DNA from: an uncultured Collinsella sp.
GTDB lineage: Bacteria; Actinomycetota; Coriobacteriia; Coriobacteriales; Coriobacteriaceae
NCBI GenBank assembly: GCA_937997605.1
Contig: CALLFD010000197.1
Location: 1 to 22,815 of the forward strand
DNA length: 22,815 nucleotides
Reading direction: 5' to 3'
Shown here: in pieces, positions 8,267 to 17,336 of the stretch
Layout of the letters: each line of letters begins with the position of its first letter
Numbering within the stretch: position 1 is the stretch's first letter
Translations under genes and position numbers: made by a program
Notes under the pieces: generated by a model
Told to the model about the DNA's origin: nothing
Database searches by the model: none
Seen by the model: only the letters and a program-made list of their open reading frames with translations

Positions 8267-9382
8267 CTAACGCAAACCCTCTACCGCATCCGCCAGAAGA
8301 GCGGCGGCCCTATCCTGAGCCAGACCACGCGCCGCCTGACGCATGGCGTCGCGTGCCGCCGCGTCATCGACCAGGTGCAGCAGCTCATCGACAAAGGCAG
8401 AACCGTCGATATCGGCATCGGCGCAGAGCACGCCGGCCCCGGCGTCGACCAGATAACGAGCATTGGTGGTTTGGTGGTCGGCCGTCGCATGCGGATACGG
8501 CACGAGCACCGAGGGCACGGCGAGCGCAGCGATCTCGGCCACGCTCGATGCGCCCGAACGCGAGAGCACCAAATCGGCAGCAGCCAGCATATCGCCCATG
8601 TTGTCGATGTAAGGCTGGACGCGGTAACGCTTCGCCTCCTCGGGCGTCAGCGCCAAAGCGCGCTCGGTCTCCTCAAAGCCGTCGGCACCCGTCGAATGCA
8701 ACACATAGAGGTTCTTGCGCGAAAGCAGCTCGTTTTTGAGCGAAACCACGCGCTCGTTGAGGTGCTGGGCGCCAAGTGAACCGCCAAAGACGAGCAGCAG
8801 CGTAGCGTCCTCGGGAACGCCAAGTGCCTTGCGGCCGCGAGCGCGATCGCCCTCGATCACCGAGCGACGTACGGGGTTGCCGGTCATGAGCACGTGGTCA
8901 GGGTCACCTTCGCGCTCAAAGACCGAACGCGCTGCCGGCACCGAGATGCACACGCGGGCGGCGTGGGAGTTCATCATCTTGTTGGCCAGGCCCGGAACAG
9001 AGTTCTGCTCATGCAGCAGATACGGAACGCCCGCGCCCTTGCACCACCCCAGCAGCGGAACCTCGACATAGGCACCAAAACCAATGGCGGCATCGGGCTT
9101 GCCGACCTTTGAGAAATGACTGGCGAGCGCACGCTTGGCTTTGTTGACACGCCACAGCGAGGTCAGCGCCGTCCAAGGACGGGAGCGGTCGAAGCCCGTG
9201 ACCGTAATGGGCACAAAATCAAACCCAGCCTCGGGGACCAGACGACCCTCGAGCTTGCGCGACTGGCCCACGAACACAACGTGGTGGCCACGGTCACGGA
9301 GCTCTTCGGCCAAGGCGAGCGCGGGGTTGATGTGCCCTGCCGTGCCGCCGGCTGCAATAGCAACGGTCATTTTATCGGTCAT
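8267..9382 (-). CDS. murG: Lipid II synthase MurG (GlcNAc transferase)
   Basis: MurG transfers GlcNAc from UDP-GlcNAc to lipid I on the inner face of the membrane, giving lipid II. The 371-aa GT-B protein has the N-terminal glycine loop AAGGTAGHINPAL, a common variant of GGTGGH, then LHEQNSVPGLANK, the second glycine loop VFGGSLGAQHLN, and the donor-binding block LSRSGASSVAEIAAL with VPYPHATADHQ. The start is ATG 9382, with AAGGG 6 nt upstream, and overlaps the ftsW 3' end by 11 nt. A second ATG at 9370, one nt after the ftsW stop, is possible but lacks a ribosome site. Translation is likely coupled to ftsW. Confidence 0.95.
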   Translation of the reverse strand: MTDKMTVAIAAGGTAGHINPALALAEELRDRGHHVVFVGQSRKLEGRLVPEAGFDFVPITVTGFDRSRPWTALTSLWRVNKAKRALASHFSKVGKPDAAIGFGAYVEVPLLGWCKGAGVPYLLHEQNSVPGLANKMMNSHAARVCISVPAARSVFEREGDPDHVLMTGNPVRRSVIEGDRARGRKALGVPEDATLLLVFGGSLGAQHLNERVVSLKNELLSRKNLYVLHSTGADGFEETERALALTPEEAKRYRVQPYIDNMGDMLAAADLVLSRSGASSVAEIAALAVPSVLVPYPHATADHQTTNARYLVDAGAGVLCADADIDGSAFVDELLHLVDDAAARDAMRQAARGLAQDRAAALLADAVEGLR

Positions 9383-10892
9383 GGTAGTCCCTTCGTACAC
9401 GCGGTCCCTGGCCGTCGGTACGCAGACGCGCCGACGGGTCTGAGTTCAAATCGATTCGATTATATCCGCCGCCCGCATTGCGAGGAGTGGGGCGCTGAGG
9501 ACGACCTTGCGGCGCCGTTCGCTGACGCGGGCGGGCTGCGGGGTCGGTCGCAGAGCCATCCAGGACGGTAAAACCGTTACGCGAAGATCGCTCGCCGCGC
9601 ACGTGGGGCACGCCGGCGGTACTCTCATCCATAACGGCAAAGCTCTCACGGCGGCGGTCATACTCATCGCGGCGGGCGCTCTCGTACGAAACGCGCAGGA
9701 TCAACCCGGCAAGCATGAGCGACACAATAATCGACGAACCGCCGTAGCTAATAAACGGCAACGGTTTGCCCGTCATGGGAAACACGTTGAGGATGCCCAG
9801 CGCGTTAATCAAAAACTGCACTGCGAGAATGACCGCGGAGCCAGACGCCATGAGCGCGCCCCGACGATCGGTCGCCTGCTCGGCAATGCGAAACGCCGAG
9901 TAGATCAGCATCGCAAACACCAAGAAGAACAGCACGGTTCCGACAAAACCGACTTCCTCGCCAATGATGGCCAAGATGTAGTCATTGTGCGCCTCGGGCA
10001 GATACGAGTACTTCATGGTTGAGTTGCCGATGCCACGGCCGAACAGACCGCCCGAGGCAAAGGCCATGATGGCAAGCGTGGCCTGATAGCCATCACCATA
10101 CTCGTCGGCCCAAGGGTTCAAGGCAACCTGAATACGCACCATACGGTACGGCTCTGCGACAAGCGCAATCACGATCACGAGAATGCCGAAGATTAGCACG
10201 CCGATGATAAATCTGGGGTCGAGACCCGCAAACAACGCCATGCACATGAGGGTCAACAGGATGATCAGGACAGTACCGAAATCGGGCTGGATAAAGATCA
10301 GAAAGAGCGAAATGCCCAGGTAGATGCCCATCTTGCGAAGGAATTCGTTGATGTTGCCACCGGGCGAAAAGAAGCGATCAAGCATGATGGCCGAATACGC
10401 AATGGCAAATGGCTTTAAAAACTCGGAAGGCTGGAACTGAATGCCGGCGATGTTGAGCCAGCGCGTGGCGCCACGGCTGCCGCTGCCCACCAAGAACACC
10501 AGAAGCAGTAGCCCTATCATGCCTATGAGGAAGATCCTGAGCACGTCTTCCCCAAACCAACTGTCCGGCAAGATGCGCACGATAGCAACCATAGCCAGCA
10601 CGCCAACTCCGGCAAACGCAGCTTGTCGAAACAGAAAAAACGTCGCCGAGCCATTCTCGTGCAGTGCCTCGACCGAAGACGCCGAGTACACCATCAGCAG
10701 GCCAAAGCACACCAAGGTAAACAGGCAGGCCATGAATATCAAACGGGGGCGCATGATACGGGCGGGAACGCCGGCAATATAGCGTTCGCTAAACGTCTGC
10801 CCGCCGCGACCGGAACGCGGTGTGCTGCGCCGCGAGGAAGCACGGTCCGAGTCGGGCCTCCTCATACCTTGTCGGGGGCTCTCCTCTCTCAC
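9372..10892 (-). CDS. ftsW: Septal peptidoglycan polymerase FtsW (SEDS family)
   Basis: FtsW is the SEDS glycosyltransferase that polymerises lipid II at the septum together with FtsI. The 506-aa protein has a basic N-terminal tail of about 45 residues, about ten membrane segments, and SEDS motifs: ATRWLNIAGIQFQPSEFLKP, the extracellular loop with YSYLPEAHNDYILAIIGEE containing the conserved Asp, and TGKPLPFISYGGSS near the end. A long charged C-terminal tail of about 100 residues, rich in Arg, Pro and Asp, contains two similar short blocks (ESFAVMDEST and NGFTVLDGSA). The start is GTG 10892 with AGGGG 6 nt upstream. TTG 10898 and ATG 10865 are alternatives with poorer spacing. It begins 9 nt after murD. 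It is assigned as FtsW rather than RodA because of its place between murD and murG. Confidence 0.94.
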   Translation of the reverse strand: MREESPRQGMRRPDSDRASSRRSTPRSGRGGQTFSERYIAGVPARIMRPRLIFMACLFTLVCFGLLMVYSASSVEALHENGSATFFLFRQAAFAGVGVLAMVAIVRILPDSWFGEDVLRIFLIGMIGLLLLVFLVGSGSRGATRWLNIAGIQFQPSEFLKPFAIAYSAIMLDRFFSPGGNINEFLRKMGIYLGISLFLIFIQPDFGTVLIILLTLMCMALFAGLDPRFIIGVLIFGILVIVIALVAEPYRMVRIQVALNPWADEYGDGYQATLAIMAFASGGLFGRGIGNSTMKYSYLPEAHNDYILAIIGEEVGFVGTVLFFLVFAMLIYSAFRIAEQATDRRGALMASGSAVILAVQFLINALGILNVFPMTGKPLPFISYGGSSIIVSLMLAGLILRVSYESARRDEYDRRRESFAVMDESTAGVPHVRGERSSRNGFTVLDGSATDPAARPRQRTAPQGRPQRPTPRNAGGGYNRIDLNSDPSARLRTDGQGPRVRRDYHDR

Positions 10893-10901
10893 CGGCAACC
10901 C

Positions 10902-12308
10902 CTATTCCATTTGCGATTTCGCCGCAGCGGCAAGCTGGGCCACATAGTCCTTAAACACGCGGCCGCGCTCCTCATAGCCCGAGAACTCATCGAACGAAGA
11001 GCAGGCAGGAGAAAGTAAGATCACGTCGCCACGGCTCGACAGCGAACGGGCGACGTCCACGGCATCGCGCAGGTCATCCGCCTGGGCGATATCCACGTCA
11101 CCATCGACATCGGCCTCGTCCATAGCGGCGGTAAAGCGCTCGCGCGCATCGCCAAAGCAAACGACCGAGCGCACGTTGTCCATAACGACGCGGGCAAAGT
11201 CCGCAAGCGGCGTACCCTTATCGTGGCCGCCGAGCAGCAAAATCACATCGTCGTCGGGAAACGCCGTCAGGGCCTTTTCGACTGCATCGGTGTTCGTTGC
11301 CTTGGAATCGTTGACGTAGCGCACGCCATCGATCTCGCCACAGGGCTCAACGCGGTGCTCCAGCGGCTGGAACGATGCCAAACCACGGCAAATGCCCTCG
11401 GGATCGGCACCGACGGCCAAAGCAGCCGTGGCAGCACATAGGGCATTGATAACATTGTGATGGCCCGAGATCTTGAGCTCGGATGTAGCGATGAGCGGGG
11501 TCTCGACACCCTTCAGACGCACGATCATCTTGCCGTCGCGCACAAAGGCGGCGTCTGCACCCTCGGGCTCGTCAAAAGCGACCTTGCAGATGCGGCGGCC
11601 CGGCATGTAGATGTACTCATCGAACTCATGGATGCCGGCATCCTCAACGTCGATAACCACGAGGTCGTCGTCGACCATATTCTCGAACAACTTGATCTTG
11701 GCAAGCGCATAGTTCTTGTGGCTCTTGTGCCAGCCCAGGTGGTCGGGCGTGATGTTGAGCAGCACCGCCACGCGAGGATGAAGCTCGGCGGTCGTAGCAA
11801 TCTGATAACTCGACAGCTCGGCCACAAACCACTCATTATGTGCGCGGCCGTCGATCTCGTTCACCGGCGGCTCACCGATATTGCCGACGGCCACGCTGGC
11901 TTCACCGGCGGCCTTGAGCAGATAATCAGTCAGCGACGTGGTAGTTGTCTTGCCGTTGGTGCCCGTGATGGCAATCCAATTTTGGGGAGACAAGCGATAG
12001 GCAAACTCGGGCTCGCCCATAATCTGAGCGGCATGCTCACGCCCCGCCTTAAAGAAGGACGAGAACTCCGAAATACCCGGGCATGTCACGCACACGTCAT
12101 AGGCGCCCTCGACCTGTTCGGCCCCATAGACAAACGACGCACCAGCAGCCTCGAGCGCACGCGTGGCGTCATTGGGCTCAGAGGTGCCGCCGCCATACAC
12201 GGTAACGGCGCTTACGCGCTCGGGATGTGCCAGCGCCCAGCGGGCGACATCGAGACCGGATTTGCCCTGACCCAAAACGAGCAGGCTAAAGACATCAGCA
12301 AGAGGCAT
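10902..12308 (-). CDS. murD: UDP-N-acetylmuramoylalanine--D-glutamate ligase MurD
   Basis: MurD adds D-Glu to UDP-MurNAc-L-Ala. The 468-aa protein has an N-terminal nucleotide-fold domain (LLVLGQGKSGLDVARW), the ATP loop GTNGKTTT at 116-123, the central ligase segments WFVAELSSYQ and LNITPDHLGWH, the MurD-typical NDSKATNTDA, LLLGGHDKGT in the C-terminal domain, and a final LSPACSSFDEFSGYEERGRVF, which is diagnostic of MurD. The ATG lies 9 nt after the mraY stop. The ribosome site is weak (GGGATAG), consistent with coupled translation. Confidence 0.96.
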   Translation of the reverse strand: MPLADVFSLLVLGQGKSGLDVARWALAHPERVSAVTVYGGGTSEPNDATRALEAAGASFVYGAEQVEGAYDVCVTCPGISEFSSFFKAGREHAAQIMGEPEFAYRLSPQNWIAITGTNGKTTTTSLTDYLLKAAGEASVAVGNIGEPPVNEIDGRAHNEWFVAELSSYQIATTAELHPRVAVLLNITPDHLGWHKSHKNYALAKIKLFENMVDDDLVVIDVEDAGIHEFDEYIYMPGRRICKVAFDEPEGADAAFVRDGKMIVRLKGVETPLIATSELKISGHHNVINALCAATAALAVGADPEGICRGLASFQPLEHRVEPCGEIDGVRYVNDSKATNTDAVEKALTAFPDDDVILLLGGHDKGTPLADFARVVMDNVRSVVCFGDARERFTAAMDEADVDGDVDIAQADDLRDAVDVARSLSSRGDVILLSPACSSFDEFSGYEERGRVFKDYVAQLAAAAKSQME

Positions 12309-12317
12309 GAAAGACCA

Positions 12318-13337
12318 CTATCCCAACTGGAAGAACAAAGCAAGGCCAACGGCACCAAAGGCCGCAGCGATAATCCAAAAACGGATGACGACCTTGGTCT
12401 CGGCCCAGCCCTTCTTTTCGAAATGATGATGGATGGGCGCCATAAGGAAGACGCGCTTGTGCGTAAAGTGGAAGTAGACAACCTGAATCATGACCGACAG
12501 GGTCTCAACGATAAACAGGCCGCCGATGATGAGGGAGACGACCTCGGTGTTGGTCATGATGGACGTGCAGGCAAACGCGGCGCCCAGGGCAAGCGAGCCG
12601 GTATCGCCCATAAAGATGCTCGCCGGATAGCAGTTGAACCACAGAAAGCCCAAGCAGGCACCGGCACACGCGGTGCAGAAGATGGACAGGTTCACGTCTC
12701 CGTGCAAAAACGCCATGGCAGCCATGGCGAGCATGGCGATCATGGAGGTGCCGCCAGCAAGACCGTCAAGGCCATCGGTCAGGTTCACGGCATTAGAAAG
12801 ACCGGCGATCATCAGCCAGCAAAAGACAATGTAGAGCCACGGGAACGAAAGGCCGCAGATGGTGGTCGAAAGAACACCGAGGTCAATCGTCAGGCCGCCG
12901 GGAAAACGAATCTCGGGGGCGACGCCGCACCAGTTGACGGCAAGTACCGTAAAGGTGACACAGATAATGGTTAGGCCGATCATCTTGGCATGAGGCGTCA
13001 GACCGAGCGAGCGCCCGTGCGTAACGGAGGTCAGGTCGTCGATCAGGCCCAGCACGCCGGTCGCCAGCGTGGCGAGCAGCACGAGCACGAGCTCGGTGGT
13101 GAGCTTGCCCATCAGCAGGCAGGTCAGCGAGATCGCGACGAGGATGACAACGCCACCCATGGTGGGCGTTCCCTGCTTAACCAAATGACGCTTGGGGCCG
13201 TCGGCACGAACCTGCTGGCCGATACCCTCGACCTTGAGCAGCTTGATCCACCACGGCATGAGCAGCAGCGCAATGGCAGCGGCGATGCCAAGCCCCAAAA
13301 AAGCCTGATACGTTGGATACGAGGGATTGCCGAACAT
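12318..13337 (-). CDS. mraY: Phospho-N-acetylmuramoyl-pentapeptide transferase MraY
   Basis: MraY moves phospho-MurNAc-pentapeptide from UDP to undecaprenyl phosphate, making lipid I at the membrane. The 339-aa protein has about ten hydrophobic segments. Catalytic-loop motifs are GTPTMGGV (57-63), the Asp pair at 100-101 in LIDDLTSVTHGRSLGL, NAVNLTDGLDGLAGG (182-196), GDTGSLALGA, and the cytoplasmic loop MAPIHHHFEKKGWAE with its HHH triplet. It starts 3 nt after murF and ends 9 nt before murD. Length and motifs are standard. Confidence 0.97.
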   Translation of the reverse strand: MFGNPSYPTYQAFLGLGIAAAIALLLMPWWIKLLKVEGIGQQVRADGPKRHLVKQGTPTMGGVVILVAISLTCLLMGKLTTELVLVLLATLATGVLGLIDDLTSVTHGRSLGLTPHAKMIGLTIICVTFTVLAVNWCGVAPEIRFPGGLTIDLGVLSTTICGLSFPWLYIVFCWLMIAGLSNAVNLTDGLDGLAGGTSMIAMLAMAAMAFLHGDVNLSIFCTACAGACLGFLWFNCYPASIFMGDTGSLALGAAFACTSIMTNTEVVSLIIGGLFIVETLSVMIQVVYFHFTHKRVFLMAPIHHHFEKKGWAETKVVIRFWIIAAAFGAVGLALFFQLG

Positions 13338-13340
13338 GGG

Positions 13341-14765
13341 CTAGCACACACCTTCCACAAAGCGGTCGAGCTCAACAAAACGGGAACCCTTGACCAGTAC
13401 AACATCATGTTTTTCAAGCGCGCCGCCCATGCGGTCGAGCACCTGCTGATAATCGGAGAACACCTGGATGCGGTCCTCGTCCATGCCCATCATGCGCGCG
13501 GCATCGGCCATAAGCTGGGCCAGCTCACCACCCACGCACGCCAGCATGTCGAGCTTCTTGGCGGCGGCATAGGCGCCCACGAGCTCATGCATGCGAGGAG
13601 CCTCATCGCCCATCTCGCCCATCTCGCCCAGGATCGCCATGCGAGACCCCGTGCACGAAAGCGAGCACAGCAGATCGAGGCCAGCAGCCATGGATTCGGC
13701 ACTGGCGTTATAGGAATCGTCGATGACGCGGGCACCGCTCTTGGCGCGCTTGATCTCTTGGCGGTGACCGGTGATCGTGAGGCCCCTAAAGGCAGCATCG
13801 ATCTGCTCGGGCGTCACGCCCAGGCGATAGGCAACCGCGGCGGCCTTAACGGCATTTGGGACGGACTGCACGCCGGGGATGGCAAGCATGGTATCGATCG
13901 TCTCGCCCTGACCAAAATCGAGCGTAAAGACCGGACGGCCCTCGTCATCAACTCGAACGTCGCGGGCACGGACCTCATCATCGTCCGAGACGCCGGCCAG
14001 CATCACGTCGATACCAGCAGGCTGGGCGAACGTATCGCGAATGAACGGTGTAAAGTCGTCCTCGCCGCCCAAAACCAGCAGCGGCAAGAAGTCGCCGGCG
14101 GCGCACATACCCTGGACAATCTCGGCCTTAGCGCGGGCGATGTTCTCGCGGCTACCCAAAATGCCGATATGAGAGGTACCAATCTTGCTCACGATGGCAA
14201 GGTTGGGATTGGCGGACTGGGACAGGCGCTCAATCTCGTGGAAATGGTTCATGCCCATCTCGAGCACCAGGACCTCGGTATCGGCCGGAGCGGAAAGCAC
14301 CGTGAGCGGCATGCCGATCAGGTTATTGAAATTGCCCTTGGTGGCCCAGACACGATAGCGCTTGGCGAGCACGGCGGCGAGCACGTCCTTGGTCGTCGTC
14401 TTGCCGATGGAACCGGTAATACCAACGACCAGGCAGCCAAGCTCCAGACGGTACGTGTGCGCCAAACGCAGCAGAAACTCCTCGGGATCATCGGTCAGCA
14501 AGATGGCACAGCCCTTGTCCTGCGCCAGCGAGACCAGCTCGGCCTCGGGCTCACGCGTCATCACGACGGCGCCGGCGCCCGACTGGACGGCACGGGAAGC
14601 AAAATCATTGCCGTCGACGTTTTCACCGGGAAAGGCGACGAAAATCGTCCCTTCCTCGACCTGACGCGAGTCGATAACGCACCCGCGGCATACCCGATCG
14701 GCTTCTCCCGTCACGGTTCGGGCCCCTGTTGCGGCCGCGAGGTTGTTGACGGCGATCTCTATCAT
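13341..14765 (-). CDS. murF: UDP-MurNAc-tripeptide--D-Ala-D-Ala ligase MurF
   Basis: MurF adds D-Ala-D-Ala to the UDP-MurNAc-tripeptide, the last cytoplasmic precursor step. The 474-aa protein has the N-terminal MurE/MurF-type domain (CVIDSRQVEEGTIFVAFPGE), the ATP loop GITGSIGKTTTKD (115-127), KGNFNNLIGMPLTVL, LEMGMNHFHEIERL and IVSKIGTSHIGILGS, all MurF-specific, and the late VIDDSYNASAESM with LGEMGEMGDEA. The ATG at 14765 has GGGGAG 5 nt upstream. A 127-nt gap separates it from ftsI, with a TACAAT hexamer near 14807 but no good -35. murE, which commonly precedes murF, is not here. Confidence 0.96.
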   Translation of the reverse strand: MIEIAVNNLAAATGARTVTGEADRVCRGCVIDSRQVEEGTIFVAFPGENVDGNDFASRAVQSGAGAVVMTREPEAELVSLAQDKGCAILLTDDPEEFLLRLAHTYRLELGCLVVGITGSIGKTTTKDVLAAVLAKRYRVWATKGNFNNLIGMPLTVLSAPADTEVLVLEMGMNHFHEIERLSQSANPNLAIVSKIGTSHIGILGSRENIARAKAEIVQGMCAAGDFLPLLVLGGEDDFTPFIRDTFAQPAGIDVMLAGVSDDDEVRARDVRVDDEGRPVFTLDFGQGETIDTMLAIPGVQSVPNAVKAAAVAYRLGVTPEQIDAAFRGLTITGHRQEIKRAKSGARVIDDSYNASAESMAAGLDLLCSLSCTGSRMAILGEMGEMGDEAPRMHELVGAYAAAKKLDMLACVGGELAQLMADAARMMGMDEDRIQVFSDYQQVLDRMGGALEKHDVVLVKGSRFVELDRFVEGVC

Positions 14766-14892
14766 TGCAGCTCCCCTGTAAACCTAATAATGCTATCGGC
14801 GTATTGTATCCCAGCGCCGCGCATGCGTGGTGCAGGGCATGTGAACACCCCTCATATGGGACAACAAACCACGCCCCAAAGATTGTAACCCC

Positions 14893-16758
14893 CTACCTCG
14901 TGTGCGGAATGCCCAGCACGTCGAGTGCGTTGGCCATAATGGACTGGAACGGCACCGCAGCGGCATCTGAGCCGCTCGGCGTTCCGTCGAGCGTGATATA
15001 GCACAGCACCTTAGGCGATTGTGCCGGTGCAAAGCCCATAAAGGACGACATGTAGTTCTCCTTGAGGTAGCCGCCGTTCTCGTCGGCTCGTTCGGCCGTA
15101 CCGGTCTTACCCGCCACGTCATAGCCATCAACCGCGCCGCCAACGCCCGTTCCCTCGGACACGACCGTCTGCATGCACGATGTCACCTGGGATGCGGCGT
15201 CCTCAGAAATCGCACGTTCGCCTTCGCCCCAGTCCTTCTCGTCGCCTTTGCTGGACTTATAGAAGTGCGGGGTCATCATCACGCCGCCGTTGGCGATGCC
15301 GCCCACGGCACGTGCGATCTCAATCGGCGAGACGGACAGCGCCTGTCCAAAGCTCATCGAGCCCAGCGTGGCGCCGTCATACTGGTCACGCTCCTTGACG
15401 ATACCCAGGCTCTCGCCCGGAAAATCTACACCAGAGCTGTGACCGATGCCCCACTTGTCCACATAGGCGGCAAAGTCGTCGGCACCGATCTTGCGCCCCA
15501 CCAGGACAAAGCCCACGTTGGACGAACGGCGCATCATCTCGCGCACATCCATGGTCATGGCGTAGTCGCGCTTGTCGGCATCGGTGACGGTATCGTCGCC
15601 CACCTTGATGCTCGCCGGCACCTCAAACGACGTACTCGATCGCACGACGCCCAAGTCGAAGCCGGCGCCCGCCACGAGTGTCTTAAAGACCGAGCCGGGC
15701 TCGTAGGCGTCGGTGACCAGGCGCAAGTTCATATCCTCGGTCTTGGCGTTCTCCAGATCGGTCTGGTCGTAGGTCGGGTACGAGCAGGCGGCGAGAATTT
15801 CACCAGTCGTGGGGTCGGTGACCAAAGCCGAGCCGTTCTTGGCCTTTGTCTTCTCGACAGCCTCCGCCAGAGCATCCTCAGCCGCTCGCTGGATATTGAC
15901 GTCGAGCGTCGTCACGATGTCAACGCCGTCGACCGCAGCCACCTTTTTATAGGCACCGCCCGCGATATAGCTGCCGTCCCTCGCACGCTCGCGCACGAGA
16001 GAACCGTTCGTGCCGGTCAGAAGCTTGTTGTATTGCTTTTCGAGACCCGTCAAGCCGTCGTTGTCTACATTCACTACACCCAGCACCTGCGATGCCAGAT
16101 TGCCGTATGGATATACGCGCTTCATGGCCTGCTCAAAAAGCACGCCGGGCAGGTTCTTCTTCTCCAGCGCCGCAGCATCGTCTTCGTCCACCTGGCGCTT
16201 GATATACACCCAGGTGCCATCGGACTCGACGAGCTTGCGGCAGGTCTTTTTATCGATTCCAGTTGCCTTGACCAGCGCCGACACCGTCTTGTCAACATCC
16301 TCGACAAGCTGCGGGTTCACGGCGATGTTGCGACATTCGACCGACGACGCCAGCACGTTACCGTTGCGGTCGTAGATGGTGCCGCGTTTGGCATAGAGGG
16401 TCTGCGCAAGCAGGCGGCGCGCATCGGCACGCTCGCGCAGTTTATCGGCTTCGACAATTTGATAGTCGGCAAGGCGAAAGACGCCCAAGCCCAAGCCAAG
16501 CCCAATGAATCCCATGACGGCTTTGCGGCGAGGCAGAGGCGCGCCTGTGAGCCATTCGGTCGACGAACTCTTGCGCGACCTGGTGTTATGCACTTGAGGG
16601 CCGCCCGAGCCGCGAAGTCGCGACGCCGGGTCGTTGCCACGGGACTGCCCGGCGTTGTAAGATTGCCGACCCGTTCCTTGATAACCAGAACGTCCCCGCG
16701 ACGAGGGACGTCCAGAACCGCGGCCCCCATCGGAACCGCGGCGATAGTCATTTGTCAT
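14893..16758 (-). CDS. ftsI: Septal class B penicillin-binding protein FtsI (PBP3)
   Basis: FtsI is the transpeptidase that crosslinks septal peptidoglycan, partnered with FtsW. The 621-aa protein has a basic, Gly/Arg/Ser-rich cytoplasmic tail of about 78 residues, one membrane anchor at about 80-96, then the class B dimerisation/pedestal domain beginning with KRGTIYDRNGNVLASS, and the transpeptidase domain. Active-site motifs are S356-V-F-K359, S412-S-N414 and K551-T-G-T554. No PASTA domains follow; the protein ends soon after the transpeptidase fold (NALDVLGIPHTR). It starts 17 nt after the ftsL-like stop, with a weak ribosome site. Position between ftsL and the mur genes supports FtsI rather than an elongation PBP. 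Confidence 0.95.
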   Translation of the reverse strand: MTNDYRRGSDGGRGSGRPSSRGRSGYQGTGRQSYNAGQSRGNDPASRLRGSGGPQVHNTRSRKSSSTEWLTGAPLPRRKAVMGFIGLGLGLGVFRLADYQIVEADKLRERADARRLLAQTLYAKRGTIYDRNGNVLASSVECRNIAVNPQLVEDVDKTVSALVKATGIDKKTCRKLVESDGTWVYIKRQVDEDDAAALEKKNLPGVLFEQAMKRVYPYGNLASQVLGVVNVDNDGLTGLEKQYNKLLTGTNGSLVRERARDGSYIAGGAYKKVAAVDGVDIVTTLDVNIQRAAEDALAEAVEKTKAKNGSALVTDPTTGEILAACSYPTYDQTDLENAKTEDMNLRLVTDAYEPGSVFKTLVAGAGFDLGVVRSSTSFEVPASIKVGDDTVTDADKRDYAMTMDVREMMRRSSNVGFVLVGRKIGADDFAAYVDKWGIGHSSGVDFPGESLGIVKERDQYDGATLGSMSFGQALSVSPIEIARAVGGIANGGVMMTPHFYKSSKGDEKDWGEGERAISEDAASQVTSCMQTVVSEGTGVGGAVDGYDVAGKTGTAERADENGGYLKENYMSSFMGFAPAQSPKVLCYITLDGTPSGSDAAAVPFQSIMANALDVLGIPHTR

Positions 16759-16775
16759 ACTCAGCTACCGTCTTG

Positions 16776-17246
16776 CTACTGAGCGGTCGCGGTCGCGTTG
16801 GCGCCCGCGGCTGCATCCTGCGAAAAGTCAAGTGTAACGCTCTCACTGGGCTCCACCATGCCATAAGCGCCCGCAAGGTCGCGAATGCGCGTGTCGGCGC
16901 CATAGACCGAATGCATGACCTCCAGGTCGGAGCTCTCATCGGTCGCCTTTTCGAGCGTGTTGGTAAGCTCGGCGTTGCTGTTGAGCACCTGGGCCGTAAC
17001 GCCGGCGAGTGCCACGCGGGCGACGCCGATCGTCATGAAGATAGCCGCAATGATGCAAAACGTTTTAAGAACGCCCATGAAAACCGGGCTTACCGCCTGG
17101 TTTGCCTGACGGCCCGCGCCCGTGTAGACATCAAAGCGCGGCGTGTGCTGCTCACGGGGAGCAACGGGGGCCTGCGGCGTCTCACGATAGGCGGGCATGG
17201 CGTTCATATCATAGGCGAGTGCTGCGCTTGAAGTGTTGTAGCCCAT
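16776..17246 (-). CDS. ftsL: FtsL-like bitopic cell division protein
   Basis: A 156-aa protein with a polar N-terminus of about 53 residues, one membrane segment at about 56-82 (FMGVLKTFCIIAAIFMTIGV within it), and a following Leu/Glu-rich stretch (VLNSNAELTNTLEKATDESS) likely to form a short coiled coil. It ends in an Ala/Thr-rich tail. Sequence similarity to FtsL is inherently weak, so the call rests on this topology and on its place between rsmH and ftsI, the standard ftsL slot. Known FtsL proteins form a complex with FtsB/DivIC and FtsQ and activate FtsW-FtsI. The ATG at 17246 has GGGAGG 9 nt upstream. A 90-nt gap from rsmH shows no terminator or clear promoter. Confidence 0.8.
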   Translation of the reverse strand: MGYNTSSAALAYDMNAMPAYRETPQAPVAPREQHTPRFDVYTGAGRQANQAVSPVFMGVLKTFCIIAAIFMTIGVARVALAGVTAQVLNSNAELTNTLEKATDESSDLEVMHSVYGADTRIRDLAGAYGMVEPSESVTLDFSQDAAAGANATATAQ

Positions 17247-17336
17247 GATATGCCGCCTCCCATCCCGAGTACGTTGGTAGTGTGTTTAAGCTTCGTTTAT
17301 GGTGCGAGCGGGAGGTCCAATATCGCGCGCGTAACG

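Noticed and set aside
12990..14888. Very long plus-strand open frame of 632 codons opposite murF/mraY
   Set aside because: It lies antisense to two genes with unmistakable family motifs, has no ribosome site or recognisable domain, and has the Gly/His/Asp-rich composition expected from reading a GC-rich codon pattern backwards. The same applies to the other long plus-strand frames (2922-4643, 6913-8028, 11457-12974, 15019-16782, 20206-21525).
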